This document shows, one piece after another, positions 16,184 to 25,545 of a DNA stretch of 64,000 bases; the stretch's first letter is position 1, and every line of letters begins with the position of its first letter. The stretch covers positions 1 through 64,000 of IMG/VR virus record IMGVR_UViG_3300008107_000184, one strand, 5' to 3'. The notes beneath the pieces are model-generated. The model did no database searches, was not told where the DNA came from, and saw nothing but the letters and a program-made list of their open reading frames with translations. Source of the stretch: a virus. Both the position numbers and the translations under genes were made by a program.

Positions 16184-16190
16184 TTTATTA

Positions 16191-16664
16191 TCAATAAGTA
16201 GGTTTTATTGGCCAATTTGAGTCGGTTGGATTTACAACAAGTTGTTTGGGGTCCGTAATACTTTCTGGTAAATCTCTCAATAATTGACGGTAATTTTTCC
16301 AAGAAATTTTTTGTTCTTCAGTAAATGAAACATCAGACATTTGAGTCCAATCGCAATCAGACAATCTTTGATTTCTCAAAACTCTCAACTCTTCCCAATA
16401 GTCTCTTGCTGCTTCAATTGCATCAAGTTCATCTTGAAGAATTTTCTTTTCATTATTAAAATCTGCAACTGCCTGTTCAAAAATTCCAAGATTTTCTATT
16501 CTTTCATTTGGTGTTTCATCATTATACTCTACTTCACCCCAAGTATCATACCATTGAAGAGCATGAACATTTGATGGAATCCAGTTTAAATCTTGTTGAA
16601 TATCGAGTAGTCCATTATTATCAATCGCAATATATTTGTCTCCAGGAATAATCGTGAGTCTCAT
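16191..16664 (-). CDS. Tail-fibre assembly chaperone-like protein
   Basis: 157 residues. The stretch RNQRLSDCDWTQMSDVSFTE and the following KISWKNYRQLLRDLP (about residues 97-131) matches the phage tail assembly chaperone pattern (R-x-L-L-x-x-x-D-W-T ... W-x-x-Y-R-x-x-L-R). Preceding it is an acidic coiled-coil segment. It lies downstream of the tail-collar fibre gene and has a strong GAAGGAG site, so it likely helps fold or trimerise that fibre. Confidence 0.75.
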   Translation of the reverse strand: MRLTIIPGDKYIAIDNNGLLDIQQDLNWIPSNVHALQWYDTWGEVEYNDETPNERIENLGIFEQAVADFNNEKKILQDELDAIEAARDYWEELRVLRNQRLSDCDWTQMSDVSFTEEQKISWKNYRQLLRDLPESITDPKQLVVNPTDSNWPIKPTY

Positions 16665-16748
16665 TATTCTCCTTCAGGTAATTTTTTAATGTAATATTGA
16701 TTCACAATGACAAAATATTCAGTAATTAAATTAACTAAGTATATAGTA

Positions 16749-17900
16749 TCAATTTCTAGAAGCAATAATTAAATCTACATATTGAACTGCAAAGTCCATT
16801 GATGCCCCAGAGAATGATGCAGATCCACTCCATGATGGGTTTGTAAATGTGTGACTGTGAGCATTCATTGAAACGGAACCAGACCAGGATGGATTAGTAA
16901 ATCCGTGACCATGAGCGCCACTTCCGCCAGTAGCAGCAGTAGATGGAGTAACAAGAACTTGAGTACCACCCCCAGCAAATCCTTGACTTCCACCACCTCC
17001 ATTATCAATAAGAAAAGTTCCTGTAGTAGTACCATGACTATGTGATGGCATCTCCGCAGTAGACAGAGTAGTATTGCTTACACCTCCACCAGAGTTAGAT
17101 CCAGAAACAGAACCAGTAACAGTTGTGTTTGCAATACTTCCTCCACTATTAGAACCAGAAACACTCACAGACCCTGATGGAGTTCTTGATGCGAACACTG
17201 AAGTAAATGCTGTACTTCCACCAGAACCAGCAGCACCACTCACCACTCTCAATGTTTTATCATTATGTGTTGTTTGTTTTGTCCATCCAGTCGGTGCTGC
17301 TGTTTGTTGAAACAACATTAATGTTCCTGATGGAAATGTTTGTGTAGAATATGTAGTAGAATCAACTGATCCGTCTGCTTTTAAAAATTGACTTGAAGTT
17401 CCTCCAGATTTAACAAAAGAACCTGCGGTAAGTGCATTTGTGCTGGGATTATAAGTTAGATCTGCATCAACTTTAACAAGATTATTTCCAGAAGTAGCAT
17501 CAACAAAAGTTAAGTATCTCGAAGCATTTGTTGAATCTAAATTAATTCCAATAGAAGTTGCAGATCCAACGTTTGCGGCTGATGCATTAATCCAAGCAGT
17601 CTTTGTTCCATCAGAAGATAAAATTTGTCCAGATGATCCAAAAGTATTACTACCATCAAAATATTTTCCAATAATTCGAATATCTTGAAATGTAGAAATA
17701 CCACTTGAAGTTATATTTCCAGTCACATTGCCAAGTATATCGCCGGTAATATCGCCAGTTAAATTACCAATTACATTGCCGGTAATATCGCCAGTTAAAT
17801 TACCAATTACATTGCCAGTTAGATCTCCTGATATACCCGCATATGCATTAATTTTTTCATTGAAAAAAGTTTCTTGCCCGAAATATTGACTGTTGCTCAT
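16749..17900 (-). CDS. Tail-collar-domain fibre protein
   Basis: 383 residues. The N-terminus has GN(V/L)(I/T)GN/GDITGN repeats (about residues 27-65), which form a thin beta-helical shaft. A phage tail-collar domain starts near residue 193 (FPSGTLMLFQQTAAPTGWTK) and is followed by Gly/Ser-rich loops with HSHG and GAHGHG motifs, as in short tail fibre heads that bind metal and receptor. Ends with QYVDLIIASRN. Probably a receptor-binding short fibre. It overlaps the gp5 needle gene by 4 bp. Confidence 0.8.
   Translation of the reverse strand: MSNSQYFGQETFFNEKINAYAGISGDLTGNVIGNLTGDITGNVIGNLTGDITGDILGNVTGNITSSGISTFQDIRIIGKYFDGSNTFGSSGQILSSDGTKTAWINASAANVGSATSIGINLDSTNASRYLTFVDATSGNNLVKVDADLTYNPSTNALTAGSFVKSGGTSSQFLKADGSVDSTTYSTQTFPSGTLMLFQQTAAPTGWTKQTTHNDKTLRVVSGAAGSGGSTAFTSVFASRTPSGSVSVSGSNSGGSIANTTVTGSVSGSNSGGGVSNTTLSTAEMPSHSHGTTTGTFLIDNGGGGSQGFAGGGTQVLVTPSTAATGGSGAHGHGFTNPSWSGSVSMNAHSHTFTNPSWSGSASFSGASMDFAVQYVDLIIASRN
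17710..17825 (-). repeat. GNVIGNLTGDITGN-encoding tandem repeats
   Basis: An in-frame near-identical unit of about 36-45 bp is repeated twice, encoding alternating GNVIGN/LTGDITG motifs in the fibre shaft. The same peptide theme appears at 43150-43240. Confidence 0.7.
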
Positions 17901-18472
17901 GATATTGCATCAACGACCGTGTTAATTACGTTGCCAACAATTCCACTTACCGCATTATCAATAAAGTCAATACCAACAAAACTTCCAGAGAAAACTTTTT
18001 TTGTAAAATCAATTCCAAGTAAAGAAGGAATGTTTCCACTAGTTCCTTTTATGTCTACTCGTTGACCATCAATCATGATGCGACCAGCACCACTCTTCAT
18101 TGTGATATTTCTTCCTGCTTTGAAATGAATATCTTCTTCTGCTTCAATCATAATATTGGTCGCATACAAACGAACCATTCCGTTTGCTGATATGGAAACA
18201 TTTCCATTGTTACCAATGATTACAACGTCTTCTCTTCCTTCAGGATTTTTAGAACCGCCAGAAATTTGAATGGTTTGGTCATTGTAAATTGAAAATAACC
18301 CACCACTACTTAAACTAATTGAAGATTGGTTATCTCCACTATCAGTGACACCATAAATTTTATACACATCCGTACCACTCAACCCCATCTGAGGGTTTGC
18401 AGTATCAATCCTGAAGTTTGGATTAAAACTAATAAGTTGTCTTTTAAAAATGTTTTTATCTCTTTCTGCCAT
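17897..18472 (-). CDS. Gp5-like baseplate needle (beta-helix)
   Basis: 191 residues. The middle (about residues 60-150) is built of short strands in register: SISLSSGGLFSI, VSISANGMVRLY, DIHFKAGRNITM, GRIMIDGQRVDI. This is the signature of the triple-stranded beta-helix of the T4 gp5 C-terminus and VgrG needles. The preceding gene carries the gp5 OB domain, so the needle appears to be a separate polypeptide here. The C-terminal tail is hydrophobic (GIVGNVINTVVDAIS). Confidence 0.7.
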   Translation of the reverse strand: MAERDKNIFKRQLISFNPNFRIDTANPQMGLSGTDVYKIYGVTDSGDNQSSISLSSGGLFSIYNDQTIQISGGSKNPEGREDVVIIGNNGNVSISANGMVRLYATNIMIEAEEDIHFKAGRNITMKSGAGRIMIDGQRVDIKGTSGNIPSLLGIDFTKKVFSGSFVGIDFIDNAVSGIVGNVINTVVDAIS

Positions 18473-18473
18473 T

Positions 18474-20489
18474 TTATATCGGGCAATCTATGGATGTTTG
18501 CACCTCTTGTGCAAAAAGATTTGCTGAATTGGGAGAATTAGGATCTGCATCCGGAGAAGCAGGAATAGGTCCAGTCTCTTTGAGTGCTCCTATGACGGGG
18601 CGTAAAATTGCTCCAAATCCAGTATCTGATTCTATGTTAAGTCTAGGTAGACTATCGACGATATTATTTAGAGGAATGACTTGAGAGATACGACCATCAA
18701 CAATCTGAGAGTTGTATTCATTTCCAAGATTGTCAGTGACAACTGCATCTTCATATCCACCTCCACCATCTTCAACCAATACTCGCAAGACAGAAAACTC
18801 TGCAAGGTTACCAACAGAATAATTTTCACCCTCAGAAACCATATAAATGGATTCAACTTGACCACTATCATTAATAAGTGCTCTTGCTACTGCACCATAT
18901 CCTTGATCTGCATCATCAATAATTTCAACAAATGGCGAATAAGCATAACCAGATCCAGGATTCGTCAATTGAACTCCAATGATACTTGCAGTTGTATTCC
19001 CATCCGGATTTGTTACAAGATTTCCAAAGATAGGAATTGCAGATGCTCCAGATCCACGCCCACCAAAAATGTTGATAACTGGCGGGCTTGCAAATTGTAG
19101 AGCACCTGTAAAGCATTCTGTTACGGAATTAATGTCTACACCAGAACTAATGATATTTGTAATATCTCTAATGTTTCCATAAGTATTAACCAGAGAAGAT
19201 GCAGTTGATGAAACCGAACCGGAAGGTCCTCCACCAACCGTCCACTCATTTACAAGTCCTTTGTAATTATCTAAACTTTGATTGCAGGCAAATCCAGCAC
19301 CAAATTCAGACAACAACCCAATCGCTTCTCTCAAAATGTTTCCCAAATTGAAATTAGAGAAGAATTGAAGAAGTTTCTCAACTGCCGACAAGGGACCATC
19401 AAATAAAGTTTCAAGCACACCAATGATTGAATTTAACAATGTGCCAGCAAATTGATCTGCAGCACAACTTACAAAGCGGTCTACATTATTGACGGTGGAG
19501 TTTAGAATATCGAATACTAAACTCTTCATACTTTCAATTGCAGCACCAGCAATACATCCAAATGCTTCTTCAAGTGCCTTAACTGGCAAAACCATTGTTT
19601 CTTGTGCAGCGACACCGGCAAGATGTGCTGCAACTGGATTACCAGTGGCTGCAAGAACTTGAGAAAAAACTAGTTTGTAAAGCAAATCCAATCCTTGTTT
19701 TAAAAGACCTATTAGACCAGGAAAATCTTCATTTCCATAAATTAAAAAATTAAAAAGTCCACCAATCAAATCATTGCATAAAGTAACAATTTTATTTGCT
19801 GCTTCACGAATTGTTTGCGCTATTTTTTCTACGTTTCCTTGAAGATTTTTTAATTTACGAAGAAGATTTTTGACAATTGATTTGATTTTATCAACTCTTG
19901 TATTCTTAACAGTATTTGCTAATGGAATTTGGTTTCCAATTGCAAAGTTTTCAGAAAATACTTGATATCCAACTCTCTGTGCTATTTCTGCTGCTTGCTC
20001 TTCAGTGACGCTTGCAGGCGATGGATTGGAATTTTCTTTTACTTCATTTGATTGAATTGGAGTAACTTTTGCCTTTTCAACTTTACTAGAATATCCAGTA
20101 AAAGGAACAAATGGCGACTGATAAGTTTTTGAGGGAACAGAAAAACTTCTGCCAAATGTTGCCAGAATTACAGGAATTTGAGCATTATCGCCATCCAAAA
20201 AGAATCCAAGAACAGTATCGCCTGGTTGAAGTTGCACACCAGTCGCTACATTTGCAGCACCACTTCCTGCTGTAGTTGGAATTAAACATTGTGCCCAAGG
20301 AAGGTCTTCATTAGGAAGTTCTGCTTCACTATAAGGATGATAACCAATAATTCTTACTTTAAATCTATTTCCCCATCCCTTACCATCTACTTGACCATTC
20401 ATATCCTCGATAGGAGGAATCTGTCCAATCCACCATCGAAAACCGTCTCTACCGATAAAATTACTTTTAAGAAGTGATTCGTCTATCAT
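18474..20489 (-). CDS. Gp5-like baseplate hub protein (OB domain)
   Basis: 671 residues. N-terminal region (about residues 15-135) matches the gp5 OB-fold: GRDGFRWWIGQIPP, FKVRIIGYHP, then GVQLQPGDTVLGFFLDG and PVILATFGRS. No lysozyme domain follows; instead there is a long helical region (residues about 200-400, GLINFL/LLKQGLDLLYKL type) and a Gly-rich C-terminal beta region. T4 gp5 has a lysozyme between OB and needle; in this phage the wall-degrading domains lie in the gene ending at 21854. It sits at the tip of the tail tube with the gp27-like protein. Confidence 0.75.
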   Translation of the reverse strand: MIDESLLKSNFIGRDGFRWWIGQIPPIEDMNGQVDGKGWGNRFKVRIIGYHPYSEAELPNEDLPWAQCLIPTTAGSGAANVATGVQLQPGDTVLGFFLDGDNAQIPVILATFGRSFSVPSKTYQSPFVPFTGYSSKVEKAKVTPIQSNEVKENSNPSPASVTEEQAAEIAQRVGYQVFSENFAIGNQIPLANTVKNTRVDKIKSIVKNLLRKLKNLQGNVEKIAQTIREAANKIVTLCNDLIGGLFNFLIYGNEDFPGLIGLLKQGLDLLYKLVFSQVLAATGNPVAAHLAGVAAQETMVLPVKALEEAFGCIAGAAIESMKSLVFDILNSTVNNVDRFVSCAADQFAGTLLNSIIGVLETLFDGPLSAVEKLLQFFSNFNLGNILREAIGLLSEFGAGFACNQSLDNYKGLVNEWTVGGGPSGSVSSTASSLVNTYGNIRDITNIISSGVDINSVTECFTGALQFASPPVINIFGGRGSGASAIPIFGNLVTNPDGNTTASIIGVQLTNPGSGYAYSPFVEIIDDADQGYGAVARALINDSGQVESIYMVSEGENYSVGNLAEFSVLRVLVEDGGGGYEDAVVTDNLGNEYNSQIVDGRISQVIPLNNIVDSLPRLNIESDTGFGAILRPVIGALKETGPIPASPDADPNSPNSANLFAQEVQTSIDCPI

Positions 20490-20492
20490 TTA

Positions 20493-21854
20493 TTATGCCT
20501 TCTTGTTAATTCCAAAAGTGTCTCTGATTAATTTCATAGAAGTATATGAACGATTCGCATCAAAGTGATGACACAATTCCTTAATCATATATAGACCACT
20601 CGTTTCAGTGTCATATTCCTTCGCGTCCGATTGTGTAATCTTTGGAAAACGACATTCAACTACGTCTCCAGCTCTTAAGTTTGTATTGGATGGTACAATA
20701 ATACTCAAAGTTTGAGTAAACAGAATATTATATCTCATTAAAGATTGAGATTGATATAAAGTTTGGTCAGAGTTAATTTTTGAAGAAACTTCCAAACTAG
20801 TTGCAGGATTCAATGTCCCCACATCATAAACTGCAGTAATAATTCTAGTTGGTACATCTCCCAGTGTTAAATCAGAACCATCAGATAGTGGTGGTAGTTT
20901 AATTTGACTGCCAAGATTATTTGACTTTCCAGCATAATCTTCAAGTTTAAACTTTCCTTCTTCTGGTTTAGAGAATGAAAAATCTAGTGGATTGAAAAAC
21001 ATTCGATGACTTGCATAAGTGCCAAGTTTAAGTTTTTCAATTAGATTTTGATTTTTCTCGATGTAATAATTTAAAATTCTAAAATCATTATTAACCTTGT
21101 CGTCATTTTCATCATATGCCTGATTGACCTGATTATAAGTATAAACAACACGGGTATCGTTTATATCTGTTCTGGGTGGTTGTGTAATCAATCCATCAAC
21201 AGATCTAAATTGAAATCCATCCTGTGTTTGATAGAATAAAAATCCAGCAGTTGCACTTCCAGAAGATTGAGGAACTGCCTTTGATGCTAACCAGACTAAA
21301 AGAGTAAAGGGTTTCCTCAAATTCCCTATAAATCCATATTTGTTTGAGGATTTATCAATTGCACCTATTTTTTCGGTTTTAAGATAATTTGTTAAGATAT
21401 TTTCTACAGAATCACTAATTGCACTATCAACCTTAAACTTTTTACCAACTCGTACAGTTTCATTTGTGATTGCTTCTCTAGAAACCAAGTGAAGTGTAAA
21501 ACTTTCTTGATTGGTTTCCGAAATTACATCAGTGATACTTGAAACATATAAGTAATCTGCAACTCTTTTTGTAAAATCTAGTCCGGGATTTGTTGCAGAG
21601 TTGCCTGCAATTTTCATCGAAACTCTTTCACCACCTCTTAAAGGAAGACCATTATAAATTGACTGCCTTCCGGTGCCATTCTCTGCAACAATTGTGTTTC
21701 CGGTGTTGATGACTTTTATTTTTGCAGTAATAGTTGGAGAGAAAATATCCTCATAATAATCAATCGAAATAGCACCTGTTGAAATGTCAATCGTTCGACT
21801 ACGGTCGCTCGATTCTAAAATTAACTCTTCATATATGGACTTTTGAATTGACAT
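20493..21854 (-). CDS. Gp27-like baseplate hub protein
   Basis: 453 residues. Beta-rich with SIYEELILESSDRSRTIDIS at the start, ITAKIKVINTG near residue 40 and a C-terminal KELCHHFDANRSYTSMKLIR stretch; the order (hub, then gp5-like, then needle) and the size fit a gp27-type tail hub, the torus that joins the tail tube to gp5. The relation is by gene order and general fold features, not by a diagnostic motif. Shares a base with the stop of the upstream lytic tail protein. Confidence 0.6.
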   Translation of the reverse strand: MSIQKSIYEELILESSDRSRTIDISTGAISIDYYEDIFSPTITAKIKVINTGNTIVAENGTGRQSIYNGLPLRGGERVSMKIAGNSATNPGLDFTKRVADYLYVSSITDVISETNQESFTLHLVSREAITNETVRVGKKFKVDSAISDSVENILTNYLKTEKIGAIDKSSNKYGFIGNLRKPFTLLVWLASKAVPQSSGSATAGFLFYQTQDGFQFRSVDGLITQPPRTDINDTRVVYTYNQVNQAYDENDDKVNNDFRILNYYIEKNQNLIEKLKLGTYASHRMFFNPLDFSFSKPEEGKFKLEDYAGKSNNLGSQIKLPPLSDGSDLTLGDVPTRIITAVYDVGTLNPATSLEVSSKINSDQTLYQSQSLMRYNILFTQTLSIIVPSNTNLRAGDVVECRFPKITQSDAKEYDTETSGLYMIKELCHHFDANRSYTSMKLIRDTFGINKKA

Positions 21855-23755
21855 TATACGTATGCTAAATCTAAAAGAAGTTTATTCTTGATAAAGTTAT
21901 TTAACAGTTGAAAATCACTGATTGGAGACGGTGACATATCTCCACCACCAGATGCAGGAGTAATGATATTCTGCTGTTGTTGAGGTTCAATAATCATAAT
22001 GTCTTGACCCTTTCTTTCCGGTGTCAGTGATAATGGCACCATATTTGTTTGCTGTGGTGGTGCAGACATTTGCACTTCAGATGTTGTGTTAAATGGTGCA
22101 AATTTACTATATTTGTTTAGTGGGTCAAATTTACCAGTTAAAGTACCACCATTCCATCCAGTTCCAGTTTCCCAGTGCAAATGAGGTCCACTAGTTCTTC
22201 CACTCATTCCAACTTTGCCAATTACCTCACCTTTTTTAACTGGACCACTGCGTTTATATCCAGATTGCATATGCCCATATAAATGGTAAATTCCAAGATT
22301 ATCTCTCATTACTAAAAAGTTTCCCCATCCGTTTTCATAATCAGAATCAACAATAACACCATCAGAAACAGCCCTTAATGAGGTGCCTTGTTTAACTGCT
22401 AAATCGGATCCACCATGTGTTCGTGTCCCCCTTAATTCCCCATACCTACTTGTTATAATTGGGGTAATTCCTCTAGATGAAACTGCCTGTGTAGATTGTT
22501 GAGAAGTCTGAGCGGGACCTCCTTTTCTTTGCATATCTAGAGCATCTCCCGCTGTTTCAGGTGATATACTAGCTCTATTTCTACCAACACCAGCATATCT
22601 AGATTGCCCACGAACTCTACCAGCTTCAGGATATTCTAGACCAACTGAAGCAAATTCTCTTGCCAATTGTTGAATAGCTAATCTTCTATTATTTGATTTT
22701 CCATTAATATATGCACCAATTTCTGGTCTCTTTACATCAATCAAATAATCAAACAGTCTGTTTTGAGTTGCAGAATTAAACTTAGCATTTAATGGAATTT
22801 TAGTATGTCTAACCGCACCAGCTAAAGTGACGGGAATAAATTGATATTTACCAACTGCAAAAACTCTATTTTCTTTTTGAGCTTGCATAATTTCACCAAC
22901 TGTCATATCAGTTAGGTTTTTGCCAAAAATAGATTTTGCACCACCTGGAGTATCACCAGCATTTCCCCTATTAACTGAATTAAGTCCACCCTCACCCTTT
23001 ACAACTAAGGATGCCAATTCGGGATATTTTGTCCCACCCCCTGAAGTCACGGTGCCACCACTGTAAGGTGGTGGTTCTGCATAAGCACCTTCATTAGTTT
23101 GCTGTGTGCCCACTTCAGGAATCTTTTCTCCACTATACTTACCTTCTGTGAGTGGAGTTGTTAATAGTCCAAATGCTTCTTCAATTTGACTTGTAAGGTT
23201 TTCCATCGTAAAGTTCAAATCACTCATTGCAGTTTTGACACGGTTTGAAGTATCAAAGAAATCAAACTGCAATAGATTTTGACCAAGTGCTCCTAAAATA
23301 TTTCCAACATTAACAAACAATCTAATGGTGTTATTAAAAAATCCTGAAAGAATTTGACCTGCTTTTTGAATTCTTGCAACAAACTCTTTACCCATTGCAA
23401 TCCAAGTCGGAAGATTATTCATCAACCACCCAGCAGATAAGTATCCAATAAATCCTAAAATTCGATTAAAAAACCCCCCCACGCCTGCTGATTGAGTAAG
23501 TTGTTGAGGACCACCAAGACTAATAGCAACTCTTGGCGCTTCAAGTTCATCCTCAAGCATCATTCTTTTTTCATTTTCTTCTCTTCTTTTTCTAAAAAGA
23601 TTTGTCTGTGCAAATGATTCTCTTTTAACTTTAGTTCTTTTTAGAATAACCTGACCAATATTTTTTACAGAGCTTCGTGCTTCAGTGACTTTCTTTTGAG
23701 AATCACTTGCCGAAGTCGTAACTTTTTTTAAATTTAGAGGAGATGCTACTACCAT
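21854..23755 (-). CDS. Tail protein with muramidase-like and M23 peptidase domains
   Basis: 633 residues. N-terminus basic and coiled-coil, with a hydrophobic segment (about residues 100-120, GFIGYLSAGWLMNNLPTW). Residues about 246-405 form a muramidase-like domain (VVKGEGGLNSVNRGNAGDTP with a likely catalytic Glu near 255, and FAVGKYQFIP at 299-308). Residues about 430-540 are an M23 endopeptidase (LytM/lysostaphin fold): H447-x3-D451, HLYGH 491-495 and HLHWE 525-529, all zinc ligands present. So one virion protein can cut both glycan and peptide of peptidoglycan during DNA entry. It replaces the lysozyme absent from the gp5-like protein. Confidence 0.85.
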   Translation of the reverse strand: MVVASPLNLKKVTTSASDSQKKVTEARSSVKNIGQVILKRTKVKRESFAQTNLFRKRREENEKRMMLEDELEAPRVAISLGGPQQLTQSAGVGGFFNRILGFIGYLSAGWLMNNLPTWIAMGKEFVARIQKAGQILSGFFNNTIRLFVNVGNILGALGQNLLQFDFFDTSNRVKTAMSDLNFTMENLTSQIEEAFGLLTTPLTEGKYSGEKIPEVGTQQTNEGAYAEPPPYSGGTVTSGGGTKYPELASLVVKGEGGLNSVNRGNAGDTPGGAKSIFGKNLTDMTVGEIMQAQKENRVFAVGKYQFIPVTLAGAVRHTKIPLNAKFNSATQNRLFDYLIDVKRPEIGAYINGKSNNRRLAIQQLAREFASVGLEYPEAGRVRGQSRYAGVGRNRASISPETAGDALDMQRKGGPAQTSQQSTQAVSSRGITPIITSRYGELRGTRTHGGSDLAVKQGTSLRAVSDGVIVDSDYENGWGNFLVMRDNLGIYHLYGHMQSGYKRSGPVKKGEVIGKVGMSGRTSGPHLHWETGTGWNGGTLTGKFDPLNKYSKFAPFNTTSEVQMSAPPQQTNMVPLSLTPERKGQDIMIIEPQQQQNIITPASGGGDMSPSPISDFQLLNNFIKNKLLLDLAYV

Positions 23756-23756
23756 A

Positions 23757-25364
23757 TCACATCACCACATTATAATTCATTTGTGAATAAAGCACATAAA
23801 AATTATCAGTATTGGAAGATGGTATGAATGGCACATCAGTCAATGGTTCTTGTTGTGCTACCATTGTTTGTGTTCTATCTCTACCACCACCTGCCATAAT
23901 AATATTTGCCTTTGCTTCAGGTAATGTTCCAACAGGAGTAGTTGGTTTTGGTGGTGCCTGCATGTTTGCCGCTGGTTTTTCTTGAATCAATCCTTCGATA
24001 TTTAATGTTCCGTAAGGAGATGCTGTTTCTTGTGCTAAAGGTTGTGCTGGTGCCTGTAACATATTTGCAGTATCCACACTGAATTTCATTTCAGATGCTG
24101 GCGGCATTGCTGGTGTTTGTGGTTGTGATGGAGACACTTTTGCTGCTGTTGGTGTTGGTGTTGGCGCATTATCTTTTTTCTTACCCAAGAATGTTCCTTC
24201 AAAAGCACCATACTCTCTTGCAATGTCAACACCTAAAGCAGGAAGTCCGATAATTGGGACAGCAGATGCGTAGGACAACAATCCGCCCGTGATATCTCCT
24301 TTTGCAATTCTGTAAGTTCCAACTCCAAGTGCTATAGGAGCAAAAAGTTTAGAAGCAACATTTCCAGCTCCCCTTAAAACTCCTTGAGCACCTTTTCCAA
24401 TATTTCCAATTCCACCTAAAAACCTTCCCAAAGGTCCGCTTCTACTCAAAACTCTTCCACCACTTGTAGTAATGGGAGTCCTACCACCAGCACCTGTAAT
24501 TGCTCTTGCTGCCCCTCTACCAAGTCCAAGCAACCCACCAATTGCTGACCCTGCTAATCTAAAAGGTGCTAAAGCAATTCTAGCAACAAGTGCCCCCAAT
24601 CTCAATGTTAATCCAGTAATCGTTCTCATTAAGAGACCGAATCCTATTTTAACAGCAGCAAAAGCACCTATTGCATATAAAACATTCTTAATAACATTAT
24701 TCTTAATTTCTTCAAGTTTTTTACTATTTCCTTCAGTCAGTGCTTTTAAGGTTTCAATACCTTGATTTGTAAGCCATCCAAAGAATAATGTTGTCAGAGA
24801 CCCCATAATACGGTCAAACAAACTTGTAATGGTTTGTTGAAGTTTGAGTATTGGTCTTGCAAGTGCCGCTTGAATTCCTCTTTCAAGAGCACTTTCTTTA
24901 CCAAGACGAATTTTACGCTCTGCTAATCTTCTTTCTTGTTCTTGCTCTTGCTTGAGTTGATTTTGCTCAACAGCACTTTCTGCTTGCAATAATTTGGCAG
25001 TGTTTTGCACTCCCTGATTTAAGTCGGTGACTTGCACACGAATCACATCAAGACTCTGCTGAAGACCGCCAACTGTTTGTTGAGTTGTTTGAATGCTTAA
25101 GTCTTGTGCTCTATCAACTAAACTAACTTGAGGTCTAACTACAATTGCTGTGCCAGTAGTGGCGCCAGCACCGCCACCTCCTCCACCTACTCCAGCACTA
25201 CCTCCACCGCCAGAGACTACACGCCCACCAAAAACAGTTCTTGGGAGGGTTGTAATTCTACCTAAAGAAAATTTTTGAAGGGTAATTCTTTCTGTGCCAG
25301 TATAATACCCACCACCCGGTTTTTCACCTGTTTGTGCTCTTAAACCAGCTTCTGCCCTATCCAT
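23757..25364 (-). CDS. Tape-measure-like tail protein
   Basis: 535 residues. Gly-rich N-terminus, a long coiled coil (about residues 85-165, many Gln/Glu), then several hydrophobic segments (about residues 185-310) with small residues, and a Pro/Ala/Gln-rich C-terminus. This layout, and its place just after the gp26 and 57-residue chaperone frames, fits a tape measure (gp29-like) or hub protein. Its ATG overlaps the stop of the 57-residue frame by 8 bp (25357-25364). It shares a hydrophobic FxGWL motif with the next tail protein. Confidence 0.55.
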   Translation of the reverse strand: MDRAEAGLRAQTGEKPGGGYYTGTERITLQKFSLGRITTLPRTVFGGRVVSGGGGSAGVGGGGGGAGATTGTAIVVRPQVSLVDRAQDLSIQTTQQTVGGLQQSLDVIRVQVTDLNQGVQNTAKLLQAESAVEQNQLKQEQEQERRLAERKIRLGKESALERGIQAALARPILKLQQTITSLFDRIMGSLTTLFFGWLTNQGIETLKALTEGNSKKLEEIKNNVIKNVLYAIGAFAAVKIGFGLLMRTITGLTLRLGALVARIALAPFRLAGSAIGGLLGLGRGAARAITGAGGRTPITTSGGRVLSRSGPLGRFLGGIGNIGKGAQGVLRGAGNVASKLFAPIALGVGTYRIAKGDITGGLLSYASAVPIIGLPALGVDIAREYGAFEGTFLGKKKDNAPTPTPTAAKVSPSQPQTPAMPPASEMKFSVDTANMLQAPAQPLAQETASPYGTLNIEGLIQEKPAANMQAPPKPTTPVGTLPEAKANIIMAGGGRDRTQTMVAQQEPLTDVPFIPSSNTDNFYVLYSQMNYNVVM

Positions 25365-25530
25365 TCGCTTGATTCTTCAGGGTTTCCTCTTCAATATATT
25401 GTTGGAGAAGAGTAATATAAACCTCCCTTTCCCAAGGAATCATATTTTCCAACTCTGTTAATGAATATTTATGGTGCTGAATCAAGGCAAAGTTTGTCTT
25501 GTAGTATGATGCAAGGTCTTCGTGCATCAT
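25357..25530 (-). CDS. 57-aa gp26 partner (gp51-like / tail chaperone extension)
   Basis: MMHEDLASYYKTNFALIQHH then YSLTELENMIPWEREVYITL and a Glu-rich end; helical. A similar short protein follows gp26 in T4-like cyanophages. It begins three bases after the gp26 stop in the -1 frame. A slippery TTTTTTC sits just before that stop in the correct register, and a hairpin starts at this ATG (25506-25530), so it may be made mainly as a -1 frameshift extension of gp26, like lambda gpG-T. It may also start independently at 25530 or 25527. Confidence 0.75.
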   Translation of the reverse strand: MMHEDLASYYKTNFALIQHHKYSLTELENMIPWEREVYITLLQQYIEEETLKNQANG

Positions 25531-25545
25531 TCCTAGGCGAAAAAA
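25506..25545 (-). promoter_or_regulatory. Putative programmed -1 frameshift signal
   Basis: Slippery T TTT TTC (25539-25545) in the gp26 frame (AGT TTT TTC), an 8-nt spacer, then a perfect 8-bp stem ATGATGCA/TGCATCAT (25523-25530 with 25506-25513) with a 9-nt loop. A -1 slip reads straight into the 57-codon frame, skipping the gp26 TAG at 25533-25535. Confidence 0.7.
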
